This document shows, piece after piece, positions 24,670 to 35,925 of a stretch of 37,158 nt of DNA. Below the pieces are notes generated by a model that did not search any database, was not told where the DNA came from, and was given only the letters and a program-made list of their open reading frames with translations. Each line of letters begins with the position of its first letter. Position 1 is the stretch's first letter. Position numbers and translations under genes: made by a program. Source of the stretch: DAOUFU01 sp034429275 (lineage in GTDB: Bacteria > Chloroflexota > Anaerolineae > Aggregatilineales > Aggregatilineaceae); NCBI GenBank assembly GCA_034429275.1, contig DAOUFU010000287.1:1-37158 (forward strand), in the 5' to 3' direction.

Positions 24670-26805
24670 ATGATACGGCTCACACACCAACGCGCGACGC
24701 TGGCGGGAGTGCTGGGGCTGGTGCTGCTCGTTCCGCTCATGACCGCGCACGGATCGGGCGGCTTCGTCTCAGAGCGGAACTGGATCACCCCCTGGGGGCT
24801 GCACGTCAACTTTGTGGTCGATGCTGAGGCGGGCGCCATCACGCAGACCATCGACGCGGCGTATCGCGGCCCCTACCAAGATGACCTGCGCCCTTTCGGG
24901 TGGATCATCCCGCTGCCCGCGCCGCCGATGACCATTGAGTTTGACGACGAGGTCTGGCCGCTGGAACGTCTGCCGGGGGCGATCTACCAGCACACAGAGT
25001 TCGAAATTCTCCCTCCCGCCCAGATGTGTACCGGGCTGGTCCCAATCTGGGGGGACTGCGGCAGCGGCGGGATGGATTATGGGCGACCAGCCGCCGCGCA
25101 GTACGAAGTTTTCACCGCGCCGGATGCGGTGTTGGCCTGGATCGCTGCCAACAGTTACACCCTGACCGGCCCGATGGAAACGCTTCTGGGTGAATACGCG
25201 GCGGCAGGCTGGGTGTTCCTGGCGCTCGATTATCCCCCCACCATCCCCTATTGGGGCTTCATCCAACATGTGCGCATCACCTATCCGGGCACGACGCCAA
25301 TATTGGCGCTGCGCCTGATGTCGCAGGCCGACACCACGCGCACGGTCCCGATCACCGTTTCGATCCTCGCGGATGCGCCCTATGTCTCAGCGAATGTGAC
25401 ACACGCCGCGATTGATCTCGAAAACATTCACGCCCCCGTCAACGCCTTGACAGAACCGTTCGGGGATTTCGTCCAGCTTTGCTACAGTCACCACCCCACC
25501 GAACGCAGGAGTCGCTCGCTGCTCATGGAATTGAGCCGCATTCAGAGCGAATATGACGGGCACGTGTTCGTTACACGCTACGCGGGGCCTTCGTCTGCGC
25601 TGCTGGATGACGAAACGCCGGGCATCCTGGCGGCGCTGATTGAGCGCTACCCGACCCTCACGGTTTTTCACGGGCAGATGACGCCCGCACAGATGACCGT
25701 CGATCCGGTTTTCGAGCCGGACGAGTCCGCGCCGTTGGTGTCGAACATCCTCGACCGCACCGCCGCCGATCCGATTGCGTATTGGGGATGCAGCAGCGCG
25801 AACGCCCTCGCGCCGGACACTCTCGCGCAACTGCCGGAGGGTCGCACGCGGGTCGGGAATATTGACCTGGCGCACCCGGCGGACTGGGTGCTCAGTGAAA
25901 TTGAGCTAAGCTACACCCTGGACCCGAACTACACACCGCTCAACAGCGATGGTTCGTACACGCACAGCCTCCCCGTCCTCGCGCCGGAGCCGGTCACGCT
26001 GGCGGACATCGAAGCCTATTTCGACGGGCAAACTGCCCCGCCCATGCTGGTCGTACACGCCGAATGGGTCTATGAATGGCTCACAGGCAAAGCCGCCAGC
26101 TACTCCGATTTTCACAGCCCGGAAAACATCCTCGACTGGATGAACCGGGTGCGCGTGCGCTACGAACCGTTTGTGGGGGCGATCACCGAGCATGATGCGC
26201 CGTGGGTCACCGTGCTGACCGGCGCGGACGACTGGACTGTGCATGAAGCGCTGTACACCGCCCTGCTAGATTACGCCGCCGGGCACCAGTACGAAACCAG
26301 CCCTGACCTGAAACATACGCTGTTCCTCACCCGTCCAGACAGCTACACCTGGGGCAGTTACCCCCTGGCGCGGATCGGCTACCCGGAGGGTTGGACCGCT
26401 CATTCCCCGGACGGCGTCGAGGTGTGGATCACACCGGACGGCGCGCAGCCCGGCGACCCAAGCGCGCCCTATCTGCACGCGGTACCGGTCTATGATCCGC
26501 CGGGCAGCGAGCAGGATATGTACGCGATCTCGCGCCGCGCACACGGGGAGGAAATGCTGAATGGGCTTGCAACCACCTACGGGCTTGCTCATGCCCCCTG
26601 GACAGCCCAAGATATCGCCGTCAATCCGCCTTGCGACAATCAAAAGATAACGACTCCCTTTCAGGTTGGGAACCGTCAGGGCTATGTGGGCGTGATCAGC
26701 AGTACGTACATCATCGAGGTTTCCGCCCCGGTCGACAGCTACCCGCAGGTCGCGCCGCTGTTGGAAACGATGCTCGACGCCTTTGCATATCCGGGCTGCA
26801 AGTGA
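24670..26805 (+). CDS. Secreted DUF2330 domain protein
   Basis: A 711-residue protein with a Sec signal peptide (hydrophobic segment AGVLGLVLLVPLMTAHG, cut near residue 28). The first half matches DUF2330 as I know it: a secreted domain with a GWIIPLPAPP segment, a paired-cysteine part (CTGLVPIWGDC), the AWIAANSYTL stretch and AAGWVFLALDY followed by HVRITYPGTTPILALRL. The function of the family is unknown. The second half has no family I recognise, and its C-terminus (YPGCK) shows no membrane anchor. A GGGAG site lies six bases before the ATG. It stands alone between convergent and divergent sugar operons and has no obvious link to them. Confidence 0.85.
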   Translation: MIRLTHQRATLAGVLGLVLLVPLMTAHGSGGFVSERNWITPWGLHVNFVVDAEAGAITQTIDAAYRGPYQDDLRPFGWIIPLPAPPMTIEFDDEVWPLERLPGAIYQHTEFEILPPAQMCTGLVPIWGDCGSGGMDYGRPAAAQYEVFTAPDAVLAWIAANSYTLTGPMETLLGEYAAAGWVFLALDYPPTIPYWGFIQHVRITYPGTTPILALRLMSQADTTRTVPITVSILADAPYVSANVTHAAIDLENIHAPVNALTEPFGDFVQLCYSHHPTERRSRSLLMELSRIQSEYDGHVFVTRYAGPSSALLDDETPGILAALIERYPTLTVFHGQMTPAQMTVDPVFEPDESAPLVSNILDRTAADPIAYWGCSSANALAPDTLAQLPEGRTRVGNIDLAHPADWVLSEIELSYTLDPNYTPLNSDGSYTHSLPVLAPEPVTLADIEAYFDGQTAPPMLVVHAEWVYEWLTGKAASYSDFHSPENILDWMNRVRVRYEPFVGAITEHDAPWVTVLTGADDWTVHEALYTALLDYAAGHQYETSPDLKHTLFLTRPDSYTWGSYPLARIGYPEGWTAHSPDGVEVWITPDGAQPGDPSAPYLHAVPVYDPPGSEQDMYAISRRAHGEEMLNGLATTYGLAHAPWTAQDIAVNPPCDNQKITTPFQVGNRQGYVGVISSTYIIEVSAPVDSYPQVAPLLETMLDAFAYPGCK

Positions 26806-26935
26806 TGCCCGGCGCGGCTGGATGCGCCTTCAGCACATTGTCGATACCTGGGCTTTGTCTCATCCCTGCCCACAAGAGGTGGGTCAAGCAGCGCACGCTG
26901 AGTGCTGGCAAACCAGGGGCAGCCCAGATCGCCTG

Positions 26936-28426
26936 TCAGATCGCCACTTCAATCGCCGTGAAAGAGAGGGGCGGCAGTTGCAGGGTGAGCGTACTATCGC
27001 TCACGTCCTGAACCCTGATCGGGCGGGCCACGATACGGTCCGGATCCTCGAAGCTGTTCACGGCTTTTGGATCGGTTCCGGCGACTTGATAGGCCGAGGT
27101 CACGCGGGTCGGTCCAAGCGCCTGCCAACGCAGATCAACCGTTACGCTGTCCGTTTGGCCCCGATGGACGATAAAGATCGCGTTGGTCCCGGTTTGCTCA
27201 TTATAGGATGAAGCCACGTCCAAAAGGGGCATATCACCAAACTCGCGGGTCTCGATCAGCGGAGCCTTGACGGCCACATCCAACGCAAGACCCGATGCCA
27301 TCCGGCTAAACAGCATGATCGGATAATAGGTGGTGTGTTTGAGTAAGCCGTCCCGCGTGGTGGTGATCGGCGAAATCACATTGACGATTTGCGCGAGACA
27401 CGCGATCTTCAGTATATCGGACTTGCGCAGGAACACATTCATCCACTGCGCCACCACCAGAGCATCTTCCAGGTTATAGACTTCCTCGCTCAGATGCGGT
27501 GCTTCAGTCCAGTTCCCGTCACTGCTGCGATCCTTGTACCAGACATTCCATTCATCCCACGACAGATATACATCATGCTTCGAGCGTCTCTTGGCCTTAA
27601 CGTAACGCAAGACGCCTGCCAGCACATCAACGCAATGCTCGAAATCTACGCTGAGGGCCAGATAGCTGGCCGTGTCGTTGTTGTAATTGGTGGCATAGTA
27701 GTGCATCGAATGGTAGTTCACATGCTCCCAGGCGATCTCAAGCGTGATGCGATCCCAGTCCGGATAGGTCGGCATCCGCGCGCTGGATGACCCGCACAGC
27801 ACAGTTTCGATCGATGGATCGTGCCAGCGCATCATTTTGGCGGCTTCCAGTGCTTTTTTGCCATATTCACTGGCTTCCAGGTGGCCAATTTGCCAGTGCC
27901 CATCCATCTCGTTGCCGATGCACCAGTACTTCACAGCATAAGGATCGACGTGGCCATTGCGGGCGCGCAGATCGCCATAAACGGTGCCCACCGGGGCATT
28001 GCAGTATTCGACAAGATTGGCCGCATCCTGGATGGTGCCGGTGCCCATGTTGACGGCCAACATCGGCTCGGCGTTCAATTCCCGGCAGAAATGCAGAAAT
28101 TCGTCTGTGCCAAACTGGTTGGTTTCGATAGCTTTCCAGGCAAGGCTGCGGCGGCGCGGACGTTGGTCTTTGGGGCCGATGCCGTCTTCCCAGAAATACC
28201 CACTGAGGAAGTTGCCGCCGGGATAGCGCACAGCGCGCAGGTTGAGGTCGCGCAGCGCGGCAAGCACATCCCGGCGCAGTCCGTGTGCATCGGCATGAGG
28301 CGATGCCGGATCGTAGATGCCTTCATAAATACACCGCCCCATATGTTCGGCGAACCCACTGAAGAGCAGCGGCGAAATGGGGCTGATCACCCGGTTTGTA
28401 TCAATGTAAATAGTCGCTTGTGCCAT
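26936..28426 (-). CDS. abfA: Glycoside hydrolase family 51, alpha-L-arabinofuranosidase
   Basis: A 496-residue cytoplasmic enzyme that releases alpha-L-arabinofuranose from arabinoxylan, arabinan or xyloglucan fragments. The general acid/base is Glu173 in CIGNEMDG and the nucleophile Glu292 in LSWDEWNVW; the RAVRYPGGNFLSGY segment (64-77) is also typical. The length matches the intracellular GH51 enzymes such as the Geobacillus AbfA. A GAGGTG ribosome site precedes the ATG at 28426. It is the last gene on the strand of the second Opp-type operon, 185 bases after the ATPase, and may be read through from it or have its own promoter. The family assignment is firm. Confidence 0.94.
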   Translation of the reverse strand: MAQATIYIDTNRVISPISPLLFSGFAEHMGRCIYEGIYDPASPHADAHGLRRDVLAALRDLNLRAVRYPGGNFLSGYFWEDGIGPKDQRPRRRSLAWKAIETNQFGTDEFLHFCRELNAEPMLAVNMGTGTIQDAANLVEYCNAPVGTVYGDLRARNGHVDPYAVKYWCIGNEMDGHWQIGHLEASEYGKKALEAAKMMRWHDPSIETVLCGSSSARMPTYPDWDRITLEIAWEHVNYHSMHYYATNYNNDTASYLALSVDFEHCVDVLAGVLRYVKAKRRSKHDVYLSWDEWNVWYKDRSSDGNWTEAPHLSEEVYNLEDALVVAQWMNVFLRKSDILKIACLAQIVNVISPITTTRDGLLKHTTYYPIMLFSRMASGLALDVAVKAPLIETREFGDMPLLDVASSYNEQTGTNAIFIVHRGQTDSVTVDLRWQALGPTRVTSAYQVAGTDPKAVNSFEDPDRIVARPIRVQDVSDSTLTLQLPPLSFTAIEVAI

Positions 28427-28611
28427 GATCGGTGCACCTCATAACAAATATTTTCCGAAACAGTCGACGCGTCACGGGAGCATGGCACAGCGGCATCCGT
28501 AATCAATCGTCAATGGTGTATGTCACGCGGTCCATTCCCGTGTTGGTGACGGCAGTACCTTACCGGACCTGATACTCAATATCACCGGCAAATGGAAAAC
28601 CCAAATGGAGA

Positions 28612-29631
28612 TCAAGATTGTGCCCCAGCCTCAGCTTTCCCTGCGTGATCCGAGTACAGGTAGCATTTCACGGTTTGGTTGCCAACCTGGACATCCGGCG
28701 GATCAGCCTGGCGGCAGATATCCATCACTTTGGGGCAGCGGCCTGCAAACTTGCACCCGATTCGCCCATATTCTTTGACTTCGGTGGCTCCAAGCTCGAT
28801 ATGCCTTGCCCAGGACTCGCGTCTTTGGGGGGCGGGTTCGGGAACCGACTCCTTCAGCAGTTGTGTATATGGGTGTGCAGGTCGTTCCAGGACATCCTCG
28901 ACGGGGCCTGATTCCACCACATAACCGCGCAGCATGATGGCAATCCGGTCGCTGATATAGTAAGCGGTCGCCAGATCATGGGTGATGTAAAGGACGCTGA
29001 CTCCCTGCTCGTCTCGCAGTTTTTGGAACAGGTTCACGATCTCCATGCGCAGGGATGCATCGACCATCGAGACAGGTTCATCAGCCAGGATCAATCTGGG
29101 CTGCGTGATCAACGCCCGTGCCACCGCCACGCGTTGGATTTGACCACCGGAAAGCTCGTGGGGATAACGCTGCTTCACTTCATCCAGTGATAACCCCACA
29201 TTGCGCAGCGCGTCATTCACAATCAGGGCTGCATCCCGGCGATTTGACGCCATCTTGAAGTTCTTAACGGTATCGAACAAATACGCGTCAACCCGCCGTA
29301 ATGGGCTGAAGGTCTCAAACGGGTTCTGGAAGACCGGTTGGACTTTTTTCATGAACTCAATGAACTCGGATCGCTTGCGGATCGTTGACACGTCGCGGCC
29401 TTCGAACAGCACTTTCCCCCTTGTGGGTTCGAGATCGCGAAGCAACAAGCGCGAAAGCGTGGTTTTGCCACTCCCACTTTCCCCGGCGAGCGTGAAGATT
29501 TCTGGCTTATCGCTCTCCAGTGAGAAGGAAACATCATTCACCGCCGTGAGAAGAGTGCCCCCTATCAATCCGCCGATGTGGAATTCGACCGTCACATGCT
29601 GGACATCCAGCAGTTTTCCGTTTGCACTCAT
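28612..29631 (-). CDS. Opp/Dpp-type ABC transporter ATP-binding protein (DppF-like)
   Basis: A 339-residue ATPase. Walker A is GESGSGKTT at 50-58, the signature LSGGQIQR at 160-167 and Walker B LILADE at 180-185. The oligopeptide-type C-terminal segment with cysteines (IGCKFAGRCPKVMDIC) is present. The start is the ATG at 29631, in an ATGA overlap with the upstream ATPase and with AAGGAG eight bases upstream. The frame continues to 29751, but that is the other ATPase out of frame. It is the complete counterpart of the gene cut at the left edge of the window. Confidence 0.94.
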   Translation of the reverse strand: MSANGKLLDVQHVTVEFHIGGLIGGTLLTAVNDVSFSLESDKPEIFTLAGESGSGKTTLSRLLLRDLEPTRGKVLFEGRDVSTIRKRSEFIEFMKKVQPVFQNPFETFSPLRRVDAYLFDTVKNFKMASNRRDAALIVNDALRNVGLSLDEVKQRYPHELSGGQIQRVAVARALITQPRLILADEPVSMVDASLRMEIVNLFQKLRDEQGVSVLYITHDLATAYYISDRIAIMLRGYVVESGPVEDVLERPAHPYTQLLKESVPEPAPQRRESWARHIELGATEVKEYGRIGCKFAGRCPKVMDICRQADPPDVQVGNQTVKCYLYSDHAGKAEAGAQS

Positions 29632-30620
29632 AGAGAGTTCTCCTTGACGAGGTGGCAGGCCACGCGATGACGCTCTTTGACCGTGACCAGATCGGGGACC
29701 ACGGTTCGGCATACGTCTCTCGCATGGGGGCAGCGAGGGTGGACGCGACATCCACTCGGAGGATCGGCAAGGTTGGGCGGTGTACCTGGCAGGCCCGCTT
29801 TGGTCGATTTTTCGCCGATCATGGGCAGCGAGCTGATCAGATGTTGGGTATAGGGGTGGAGCGGCGCATTGAAGATGCTCTCAGTCGGTGCTTCTTCGGC
29901 AATCCGGCCAGCGTACATGATCATCACCCGGTCGGCCACGTTGGCATGCACGGCCATATCGTGGGTGACCAGCAGGACCGTATTGTGACTCACAGCCTGG
30001 ATATTTTTGATCATGTGTAGCACCCCCCGCTGCACGACAACATCCAGGGCCGTGGTAGGCTCGTCCGCGATGATCAGGGCGGGGTGGAACACGGTTGCCA
30101 GGGCGATGGCCACCCGTTGGCGCATCCCCCCGGAGAGTTGGTGCGGATAGGCGTTGAGCACATCGGTCGGAAGCCCAAGTTGATTGATATGGGCGCGCGT
30201 TTGTTCGAGGAATTTCTGCTTGTCCGTGATGTGCTCGTGAGTATTCACAATATCCTGAAACGTCCTGATCACCTTGCGCACCGGGTTGAGGACGCTCATC
30301 GAGCCTTGCATCACATACGAGATCTGCTTCCAGCGCACGTTCCGGCGGAGTTCGTTCTCGGAAATCTTCAGCATATCGACTTCATAACCGTCGAAGTTGT
30401 AGCGGACGCTGCCTTCGAGATCCTTGAGTGGATGTTTGACACTCCCGGAGATCACTTTGATCAGGGTCGTTTTGCCGCAGCTCGACTCGCCAGCCACGCC
30501 ATAAATCTCATTGGGGAAGAGGTCAAAAGAGACTCCGTCAACAGCCCGGACATTCCGCCAAATTCCATACGCCTCAGTTCGGTAATACGCACGGAGGTTT
30601 TGTACGCTTAGCAGGGTCAC
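29628..30620 (-). CDS. Opp/Dpp-type ABC transporter ATP-binding protein (DppD-like)
   Basis: A 330-residue ATPase. Walker A reads GESSCGKTT (residues 44-52); serine replaces the usual glycine, but the GxxxxGKT pattern is intact. The signature LSGGMRQR is at 162-169 and Walker B ALIIADE at 181-187. The start is a GTG at 30620 with GGAGG seven bases upstream. It is a close paralogue of the gene at 256-1263 in sequence and position. It lies just after the frameshifted permease, and its own signals look intact. Confidence 0.93.
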   Translation of the reverse strand: MTLLSVQNLRAYYRTEAYGIWRNVRAVDGVSFDLFPNEIYGVAGESSCGKTTLIKVISGSVKHPLKDLEGSVRYNFDGYEVDMLKISENELRRNVRWKQISYVMQGSMSVLNPVRKVIRTFQDIVNTHEHITDKQKFLEQTRAHINQLGLPTDVLNAYPHQLSGGMRQRVAIALATVFHPALIIADEPTTALDVVVQRGVLHMIKNIQAVSHNTVLLVTHDMAVHANVADRVMIMYAGRIAEEAPTESIFNAPLHPYTQHLISSLPMIGEKSTKAGLPGTPPNLADPPSGCRVHPRCPHARDVCRTVVPDLVTVKERHRVACHLVKENSL

Positions 30621-30623
30621 AGG

Positions 30624-31479
30624 TTATCCTCCGATCAAGCGCAAGCGCGTCCGCGGATCGATGTACTCGTTGATGCTGGTGAAGAACAGGTAGAGACCGA
30701 GGAACAAGATCACAGTCACCATAGCCGGTGCCGTGATCCACCACCACACGCCCGCTACCAATGCCCCGTGCTGGTTTGCCCAGAAAAGTGCAGTGCCAAG
30801 GGTGGGGGTGGTCAGTTCGGAAAGCCCAAGGATACTCAAAGTGACTTCCATCCCAATGGACCACAAGATGTTGTTGAGGGTGGTCGCAAATACGATGGGC
30901 AGCACGAAGGGCAGGTGCTCGTGGATCGTGATCCAAAACCCGTTCGTCCCAGAATAGACCGCGGTGCGTGTGAATGAGCGCTCGCGTAAACTCAGCACTT
31001 GCGAGCGTATCAGGCGGGCGTCAAATGACCAGCCGAAAAGCCCCAGGATAATCGCCAGGGTCAAAAGGTTCATGCTTTCGCGCAGCAGGAAGCTCAGCAA
31101 GATCAGAATGAAGCAGCGGCAAGACTACGAAGGTGTCACTAATCGCCATCAGCACTTTGTCTATCCATCCGCCCCGATACCCTGCGGTCAGGCCGACCAG
31201 GACAGAAATGATGCGCGAGATGATGGCCGTCACTATCCCCACGTAAAGTGAATTGCGCACGGCGAAGGTGAGCCACCAAAAGAGATCCTGCCCACGCGAA
31301 GTTGTGCCAAAAGGATGTTCGCGCGATGGAGGCAGGTCCCAGGGCACCACAAAGGACTTGCCAGGATCATAGGGGGAATCATAGGACAGGAGGATCATCA
31401 CCACAATACCGCCCAGGAAGATGATGGCGAGACGGAAGCGGCCATCGTATCTGAGGAGATCGCGCAAAACTCTAAGCAT
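30624..31479 (-). pseudogene. Opp/Dpp-type permease (DppC-like), frameshifted
   Basis: The frame beginning at the ATG at 31479 (strong GGGGGAAGGG site upstream) follows the DppC family through SDTFVVLPLL, then becomes nonsense (HSDLAELPAAR) near 31108-31116. The rest of the permease continues in another frame from ILILLSFLLRESMN to the normal end RTRLRLIGG at 30624. Comparison with the intact paralogue (VIPLFLIFVMLAMMVREHMN) suggests two missing bases. Both halves are otherwise well preserved and all neighbours are intact, so a recent mutation or a sequencing or assembly error is more likely than old decay. If real, this transporter lacks a channel subunit. Confidence 0.85.
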
Positions 31480-31492
31480 AGTTCCCTTCCCC

Positions 31493-32506
31493 CTATTGGT
31501 AGCGTACTCGCGGGTCGAACAGCGGGTAGAGCAAATCCATGATGAATACGGCGGTGGCGACCCCAATGATCGAGTAAATGGTGATGCCCATGATCATCGA
31601 GTAATCGTTGCTATAGATCGCCCTGATGGCCAGGCTGCCGATGCCGGGGTAACCAAAGACGACCTCCATGATCAGGGCACCGCTGAAGACCGTTCCGAGC
31701 ACCATCGCCAGCGCTGTGAGCTGCGGCAGTATGGCGGTGCGCATAATGTAGTGGAGGAGGATCCTGGTCTTACTCAGCCCGGTGGTTTCGGCATAAACCA
31801 CATAGTCTTCGGAGATGATATTAGAGGTGAGGGATTTCATGCCGACAAACCAGCCCCCAAAGCCAACCAGGATCAGGGTGGCTGCCGGCAGCACGGCATG
31901 TTCGAGGTATTTCAGGATAAAATCAACCGAGGTCCAATCGGGACGGATCCCTATCGGGTAGGCCCCACTGAAGGGCAAGATTGGGATGAAATACGAAAAC
32001 ACCACGAGCAGAACGATCGCCACGATGTAGTATGGAATCGATCGGACCACCTGGCCGAGCACCTCGATCACATTCAAGGCTTTGTTCTCAGGGTAGTAGC
32101 TGGACAAAGCTCCGAGAAAGTTGCCAAAGATGAACGAGATAATCACCGAAGGGATCAGCAGCCGGAGGGTGTACGGCAATGCCTGGCCAATCATCTTGGA
32201 CACCGGGGTCGGGAAATTGCTGAGGGAAGGGCCGAGATCGCCCCGCAGCAAGCGCCCCCAAAACGTAAAATACTGCTCGACCGGACTGCCGGACAGCCCG
32301 TACATATCGGTCAGAGCATCGCGCATGGCTTCGATCGATGCCGGGTCGAGAGAGTTTCCCCTGGCCAGCATCATGGATATCTGCGCCTCTACCGGGTCGG
32401 TGGGGGCGAGCCGGGGAATGATATAGGTGATCGTGATTCCGACAAAAATCAGCGTCAGGTACTGAACAATGCGTGGGATCAAATACTTAAGGATGAATTT
32501 TCGCAT
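31493..32506 (-). CDS. Opp/Dpp-type ABC transporter permease (DppB-like)
   Basis: A 337-residue permease with the DppB layout: N-terminal helix, long external region with GLSGSPVEQYFTFWGRLLRGD, five more helices and the C-terminus YPLFDPRVRYQ. I start at the ATG at 32506, preceded by AAGGAAA, rather than 32536, which falls in the terminator-like hairpin. It is 13 bases before the frameshifted DppC gene. Confidence 0.93.
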   Translation of the reverse strand: MRKFILKYLIPRIVQYLTLIFVGITITYIIPRLAPTDPVEAQISMMLARGNSLDPASIEAMRDALTDMYGLSGSPVEQYFTFWGRLLRGDLGPSLSNFPTPVSKMIGQALPYTLRLLIPSVIISFIFGNFLGALSSYYPENKALNVIEVLGQVVRSIPYYIVAIVLLVVFSYFIPILPFSGAYPIGIRPDWTSVDFILKYLEHAVLPAATLILVGFGGWFVGMKSLTSNIISEDYVVYAETTGLSKTRILLHYIMRTAILPQLTALAMVLGTVFSGALIMEVVFGYPGIGSLAIRAIYSNDYSMIMGITIYSIIGVATAVFIMDLLYPLFDPRVRYQ

Positions 32507-32523
32507 AGGTCGGTTTCCTTTTG

Positions 32524-32569
32524 AAAAAACCTCCACCGCGATCGCCGGTGAAGACCACCGCAGTGGAGG
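32524..32569 (-). terminator. Intrinsic terminator between binding-protein and permease genes (operon F)
   Basis: On the minus strand CCTCCAC (32569-32563) pairs with GTGGAGG (32536-32530), with an inner CGGTG/CACCG stem, and is followed at once by TTTTTT. This has the form of a real intrinsic terminator. It lies between the binding-protein stop and the permease start, so only part of the transcripts should reach the permeases. Confidence 0.75.
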
Positions 32570-32662
32570 AGTACTACGTTGATACTACTAGCTTGCCCCG
32601 GTTACCGCATTCAAGAGCCAGGCACCAACCCCACGATCGACGCGATCTTCGTCACGGCGAGG

Positions 32663-34609
<1,947 letters not shown>

Positions 34610-34827
34610 TCTTTTCCTCCAGATTAAAGATCAAACATTAGGGGTTGGTATGCGGCTTTCAGCGGTATGTCACACGGGCAATTCACTAAACAAACATGGA
34701 CGATATTTGAGAATTTTCTTAAAGCATGTTTCGCAATATCCAGGAACAACACCTTCATTTGAATTCATTCTAGGATGATCTTGTGAGCTTGTCAAAGTGT
34801 TTGTCTCTCAGGTTGTCCTGTGCCCTA

Positions 34828-34856
34828 TGGTCAGACGGGTCAATCTATTGTACGAT
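34828..34856 (+). promoter_or_regulatory. Possible promoter of the LacI gene at 34906
   Basis: TGGTCA at 34828-34833 and TACGAT at 34851-34856 are 17 bases apart. Each matches four of six consensus bases. The rest of this 296-base divergent gap shows no gene and no clearer promoter for the minus-strand operon. Confidence 0.3.
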
Positions 34857-34869
34857 GAAATTCAGTATT

Positions 34870-34880
34870 GTTTAGTAAAC
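34870..34880 (+). promoter_or_regulatory. Candidate operator of the LacI gene at 34906
   Basis: GTTTAGTAAAC has perfect five-base arms around a single central G, 25 bases before the start codon. A related site, GTTTAGTGAAT, reads on the minus strand at 34691-34681, nearer the transport operon. There is no central CG. Confidence 0.45.
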
Positions 34881-34905
34881 GCCAGTGTGGCGACGGAAAC
34901 GATCG

Positions 34906-35925
34906 ATGAGCAAATTACCTAAAGCGACTATGCGTGACATCGCCTCGGCGGCGGATGTTTCGGTGACCACCGTCTGGATGGTTATCCACAACAAACCGGG
35001 GATCTCGCCCGATACCGCGGAAAAGGTGTGGTCGGTCATCCACGATCTGGATTACAAGCCCCGCAAGTTTGACGGCAACTCACAACTGGAAACGGTGGGG
35101 TTATTGATCGAACAGTCATCGATTCCGGCGATCAGCGACGTGTTTTATGGCGACGTGATTCGGGGAGTCCAATCGGAAGCCGAACGCCTGGGGATGCGCG
35201 TGGTTCTTTCGGTATTTGACCGGAACAAACGAGGCTTCGATCTGAATGGGCTGATCCGTGATGTGCGTGGCGTGGTTGTCGCCAATGACGGTGACTTGCC
35301 TGCTCAAACGGTGCTCCAACTGATAGCACGCGATTTGCCAGTTGTGTTGGTAGAGAGCTATATCGCGGATCACGAGCTTCCGTGCGTGCTGGGCGATAAC
35401 TTCATGGCGGGGTATCAGATCACGCGGCACATGCTGAACCTGGGGCACCGCGATATCGCGGTATTGAAGGGGCCATCCAAATATAGCAGCCTGGTGGATC
35501 GTCTGCGCGGGTGTATGGCCGCGATGGCCGAAGAACAACTGCTCTTCCCCCCGGAGTGGATGCCAGAACCGCTCTCCGGGCATCCGCTCAAGGGTTATGT
35601 GCAGATGCAGGAAATTTTGGCGCTGGACCGCCGGCCAACAGCGGTGATCGCCATTAGCGACAAGACCGCTTTCGGCGCGATGGACGCCATCCGGGAGGCG
35701 GGGCTGCGCATCCCGGACGACATCGCAATCGGCAGCATTGACAATACCCGCGAAAGCCAGTTCACCCGTCCCCCGCTCACGACGGTCCACATTCCCAAAT
35801 ACGAGATCGGTATGCTCGCCATGCGAAAACTCAACAACATCATCATGGGTGAGGCTCCAACTGTATTCAAGAGTGTCGTCTACAGCGAACTCATCGTGCG
35901 CCAATCCTGCGGTTCGGTTCGTTAG
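34906..35925 (+). CDS. LacI-family regulator with atypical DNA-binding region (operon F)
   Basis: A 339-residue regulator divergent from the second Opp-type operon. The N-terminus MRDIASAADVSVTTVW keeps the family fold, but the recognition helix reads TTVWMVIHN where nearly all relatives have TVSRVLN. The hinge (YKPRKFDGNSQLETVG) lacks the usual Asn-Ala-Leu helix. The sensor domain looks intact (IAIGSIDNTRESQFTRPPLTTVH near the end). I start at the ATG at 34906, since the upstream frame to 34885 has no ribosome site and the product there does not fit the family. It probably controls the divergent operon and itself; the inducer is unknown. Confidence 0.9.
   Translation: MSKLPKATMRDIASAADVSVTTVWMVIHNKPGISPDTAEKVWSVIHDLDYKPRKFDGNSQLETVGLLIEQSSIPAISDVFYGDVIRGVQSEAERLGMRVVLSVFDRNKRGFDLNGLIRDVRGVVVANDGDLPAQTVLQLIARDLPVVLVESYIADHELPCVLGDNFMAGYQITRHMLNLGHRDIAVLKGPSKYSSLVDRLRGCMAAMAEEQLLFPPEWMPEPLSGHPLKGYVQMQEILALDRRPTAVIAISDKTAFGAMDAIREAGLRIPDDIAIGSIDNTRESQFTRPPLTTVHIPKYEIGMLAMRKLNNIIMGEAPTVFKSVVYSELIVRQSCGSVR

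Noticed and set aside
26868..26883. A small CCCAC/GTGGG hairpin between the convergent DUF2330 and GH51 genes
   Set aside because: Five base pairs without a T run are too weak to call a terminator.
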